A DNA stretch of 57,731 nucleotides, taken from positions 1-57,731 of the forward strand of contig NZ_LJHS01000020.1 of assembly GCF_001296045.1 (NCBI RefSeq), given 5' to 3'. Positions 55,768 through 57,731 of the stretch are shown piece by piece. Within the stretch, counting starts at the first letter, position 1. Every line of letters starts with the position of its first letter. The notes under the pieces were generated by a model, which saw only the letters and a list, made by a program, of their open reading frames with translations, was not told the DNA's origin and searched no databases. Both the position numbers and the translations under genes were made by a program. The stretch is from Rhizobium sp. AAP43. Lineage in GTDB: Bacteria; Pseudomonadota; Alphaproteobacteria; Rhizobiales; Rhizobiaceae.

Positions 55768-56607
55768 TCAGGAGCTTTCGTCCGTTTTGGCCGTGCTACC
55801 GCCCCGGCCGCCTTTCGCCAGCGTCTGGCCTGCATCCCGACGCAGCAGGCGAAGCTTCGAGACGCGGCCCCATTCGTCGGCGCGGGCGCTCTCATCCACG
55901 GCCGCCATGACGAAATCGATATGTGCCTGCGCTGCCGTCTTGGCCGCTGCCGGATCGCCGGCAACAATCGCGTCATGGATCGCCACATGCTGTGCCAGCA
56001 GCTGTTCGCGGGCATTGGGCAGAGAAAAGACGGCCTTGCGATTGAAGAAGATGCCCTCCGACAGCAGCCGGTAACAGGCCCGCATCGTGTGCAGCAGAAC
56101 GATATTGTGCGCTGCCTCGCCGACTGTGTTGTGGAATTCCACGTCGGCGGCGAGTTCCTCGTTCGGATGCGCAGTAGCATGGGCGCGGCGCATGTCCTCG
56201 ACGATCCGCGATAGCAGCGCCTTGTCGGTGTCGGTGGCGCGTTGGGCTGCCAGTTCCGCCGTCAGACCTTCCAGTTCGCGTCGGTATTCGAGATAGTCAC
56301 GCGTGGCTCGGGCATGGCGCGAAATGAGGTCGATGATCGGCTTGGAAAAAACCTGCCCGATGATATCGGCAACGAAGGTGCCGCCGCCATGATGGCTGAC
56401 CAGAAGCCCGCGTCCCTCAAGCGCCTTCAAGGCTTCGCGCAGGATGGGCCGCGACACGTCAAGCGATTGCGCCAAATCGCGCTCGCCCGGCAATCGGTCG
56501 CCATCGCGCAACACCCCGTCAAGGATCAGAAGCTCGATCTGCTGCACCACCTCGTCGGCGGTACGGCTATGGCTGATACCGGAAAAAAGTCTGTCGTCGC
56601 TGTCTGT
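55768..56607 (-). CDS. GntR/FadR family transcriptional regulator
   Basis: 279 residues from the GTG at 56607, which has GGGAGG five bases upstream; an upstream in-frame start lacks one. Winged helix at about 12-75 (VLRDGDRLPGERDLAQSLDVSRPILREALKALEGRGLL), then an FCD helical sensor domain (about 90-225). It lies 160 bases upstream of mfpsA on the same strand, so it probably regulates the mannosylfructose genes, perhaps with itself. Effector not known. Confidence 0.88.
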   Translation of the reverse strand, partial: TDSDDRLFSGISHSRTADEVVQQIELLILDGVLRDGDRLPGERDLAQSLDVSRPILREALKALEGRGLLVSHHGGGTFVADIIGQVFSKPIIDLISRHARATRDYLEYRRELEGLTAELAAQRATDTDKALLSRIVEDMRRAHATAHPNEELAADVEFHNTVGEAAHNIVLLHTMRACYRLLSEGIFFNRKAVFSLPNAREQLLAQHVAIHDAIVAGDPAAAKTAAQAHIDFVMAAVDESARADEWGRVSKLRLLRRDAGQTLAKGGRGGSTAKTDESS

Positions 56608-56787
56608 CACGGCCGCCTCCCATTGCGCCGAGTTAACAGCCACGTGGCTGATTGGTCAATTAACTTGCCCAGTCGCCGTGGCGCGAAGGTGACAGTCCCC
56701 GCGCGGTTGTTCCCTGTGGCAATTGTGCCTTTGCCCGGATGCGAGAGGGCTGTTAGCTTCAAGCCACGAAGCAAGGGGGACCGCTGC

Positions 56788-57731
56788 TTGGCCAAGGGTG
56801 ATTTCGCATTTCCATCCGCACCGGAACGGGCGCTTGCGCTTGGTGAGATTCATGCTCGGCCCTATGCGCTGGTCAAGTCGAGCCGGGTGATCTTCCAGCT
56901 GGCCTTCATGATGGATGGCGGTTCGGCCGTGCATCATGCAGCGATCGCCGAGCTTTCGCGTGCAAGAGGCGTCGCACCCCCGGACAAGCAGGTTCGCCAT
57001 CACGCTCTGGCCTGGGGGCAGGGCACGTTGCGCTGGGAGCGCCACACCGAATTCTCCACCTGGTTCTGGGATGGGCCGCTGCCGGAAAGTTTTGGCGGCG
57101 ACGTGCCGATCCACCCCTTCGGCGATGGCTTCGTGGCGCCGGGGCCACTGATCTCAGGCATCCGGCTGGAACTGCGGCCTGATGGCCCCGACATTGCCGA
57201 AGCTCGAGCGGCTTTCGATCCGACCAGCCTCTGCTACAGCGAATTGAAGAACGGACAGGCGGCGGTGCTCACTGACTTCCGTCAGGATGGCAATGGTCTC
57301 ACCCAGATCCTCGTCATTGATCGCGGCATGACGGAAGCCGGCCGCGGCGCCGTCGTCCAGCGTCTGCTCGACATCGAGACCTATCGCACCACGGCCATGC
57401 TCGGCCTGCCGCTCGCCCAGACCCTGTCGCCGGAGATCCGCCGCATCGAGGACGGGCTGACAGCGGTCACGCAGCGGATGAAGGCACATGCCCGCGAGGA
57501 ATCGGACGAGATGCTGGCCGAAATTACCCGTCTGGCAGCCGAACTGGAGGCGAATGCCGCGCTCAGCCTTTACCGTTTCGGCGCCAGCCGCGCCTATGAC
57601 GGCATCGTCCGCGAGCGCATCAAGACACTCGACGAAACCCCGGTTCCCGGCCACGAAACCCTCGGTTCGTTTCTGGAGCGACGGCTGGCGCCCGCCATGC
57701 GCACCTGCCAGTCGATCGAGGAGCGGCAGGG
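56788..57731 (+). CDS. DUF3422 family protein, 3' end cut off by the window edge
   Basis: The frame is open from a TTG at 56788 to the right edge (314 codons). AGGGGGA lies seven bases before the TTG; no better ATG or GTG stands in front of the conserved start. The N-terminus carries the DUF3422 opening (ERALALGEIHARPYALVKSSRVIFQLAFM), then AWGQGTLRWERHTEFSTWFW; the C-terminal part predicts long helices (RRIEDGLTAVTQRMKAHAREESDEMLAEI). Related proteins are annotated as integral-membrane; function unknown. Divergent from the GntR gene. Confidence 0.8.
   Translation, partial: MAKGDFAFPSAPERALALGEIHARPYALVKSSRVIFQLAFMMDGGSAVHHAAIAELSRARGVAPPDKQVRHHALAWGQGTLRWERHTEFSTWFWDGPLPESFGGDVPIHPFGDGFVAPGPLISGIRLELRPDGPDIAEARAAFDPTSLCYSELKNGQAAVLTDFRQDGNGLTQILVIDRGMTEAGRGAVVQRLLDIETYRTTAMLGLPLAQTLSPEIRRIEDGLTAVTQRMKAHAREESDEMLAEITRLAAELEANAALSLYRFGASRAYDGIVRERIKTLDETPVPGHETLGSFLERRLAPAMRTCQSIEERQ

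Overview
The window looks like chromosomal DNA of an alphaproteobacterium of the Rhizobiaceae (Rhizobium / Agrobacterium / Ciceribacter type). Grounds: high GC; FixJ-like regulators; a mannosylfructose synthase/phosphatase pair (mfpsA-mfppB, described from Agrobacterium); a plant-type glutamate-cysteine ligase; DUF1127, DUF1476, DUF937 and DUF3422 proteins; and a Ppx-RlmE pair. No phage, transposase, integrase or CRISPR array was seen. One tRNA gene is present, tRNA-Gln(CTG).

Layout. 1-1187 is the 5' part of a very acidic Asp-rich repeat protein that runs off the left edge. 1781-7161 is a minus-strand run of exported proteins: S10 carboxypeptidase, small exported protein, M13 metallopeptidase, lipoprotein, SH3b protein. 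7280-10199 holds a LysR regulator divergent from an L,D-transpeptidase, followed by a frameshifted ClpP-like exported protein. 10319-13945 holds a CPBP membrane protease, two tiny exported proteins, Dps and an AraC regulator.

14128-29824 is the most unusual part. Two FixJ/CheY-type response regulators lie on one side. In the middle is a minus-strand catabolic cassette: MFS exporter fused to an ABM-like domain, alpha/beta hydrolase, DoxX, YtcJ-like amidohydrolase with a Cys/His tail, XapX, and a YcaC-like isochorismatase hydrolase. On the other side are a 1692-residue pseudokinase-ATPase-GAF-histidine kinase and a winged-helix/ATPase/TPR regulator. A two-block element, AAACGTCC-N15-CCGACAAGA on the minus strand, occurs with identical spacing upstream of exactly two cassette genes, the alpha/beta hydrolase and the isochorismatase hydrolase. 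I propose that the window encodes a self-contained sensory system (giant kinase, response regulators, repeated operator) controlling a two-transcript hydrolase/exporter cassette whose substrate is unknown. Long GC-rich hairpins sit inside the cassette and may set relative expression.

30212-57731 is mostly core genome: tRNA-Gln, Ppx with a long basic N-terminus, RlmE, a VOC protein, DHA2 MFS, exported MBL hydrolase, DUF1476, GuaB, MAPEG, dienelactone hydrolase, AdhP, patatin, TetR, LysR, DUF1127, a chemoreceptor, DUF937, GshA, RsmE, Pit, NUDIX, the mannosylfructose operon with a GntR regulator, and the start of a DUF3422 gene that runs off the right edge.

All family calls come from motif reading by eye; no database search was run.
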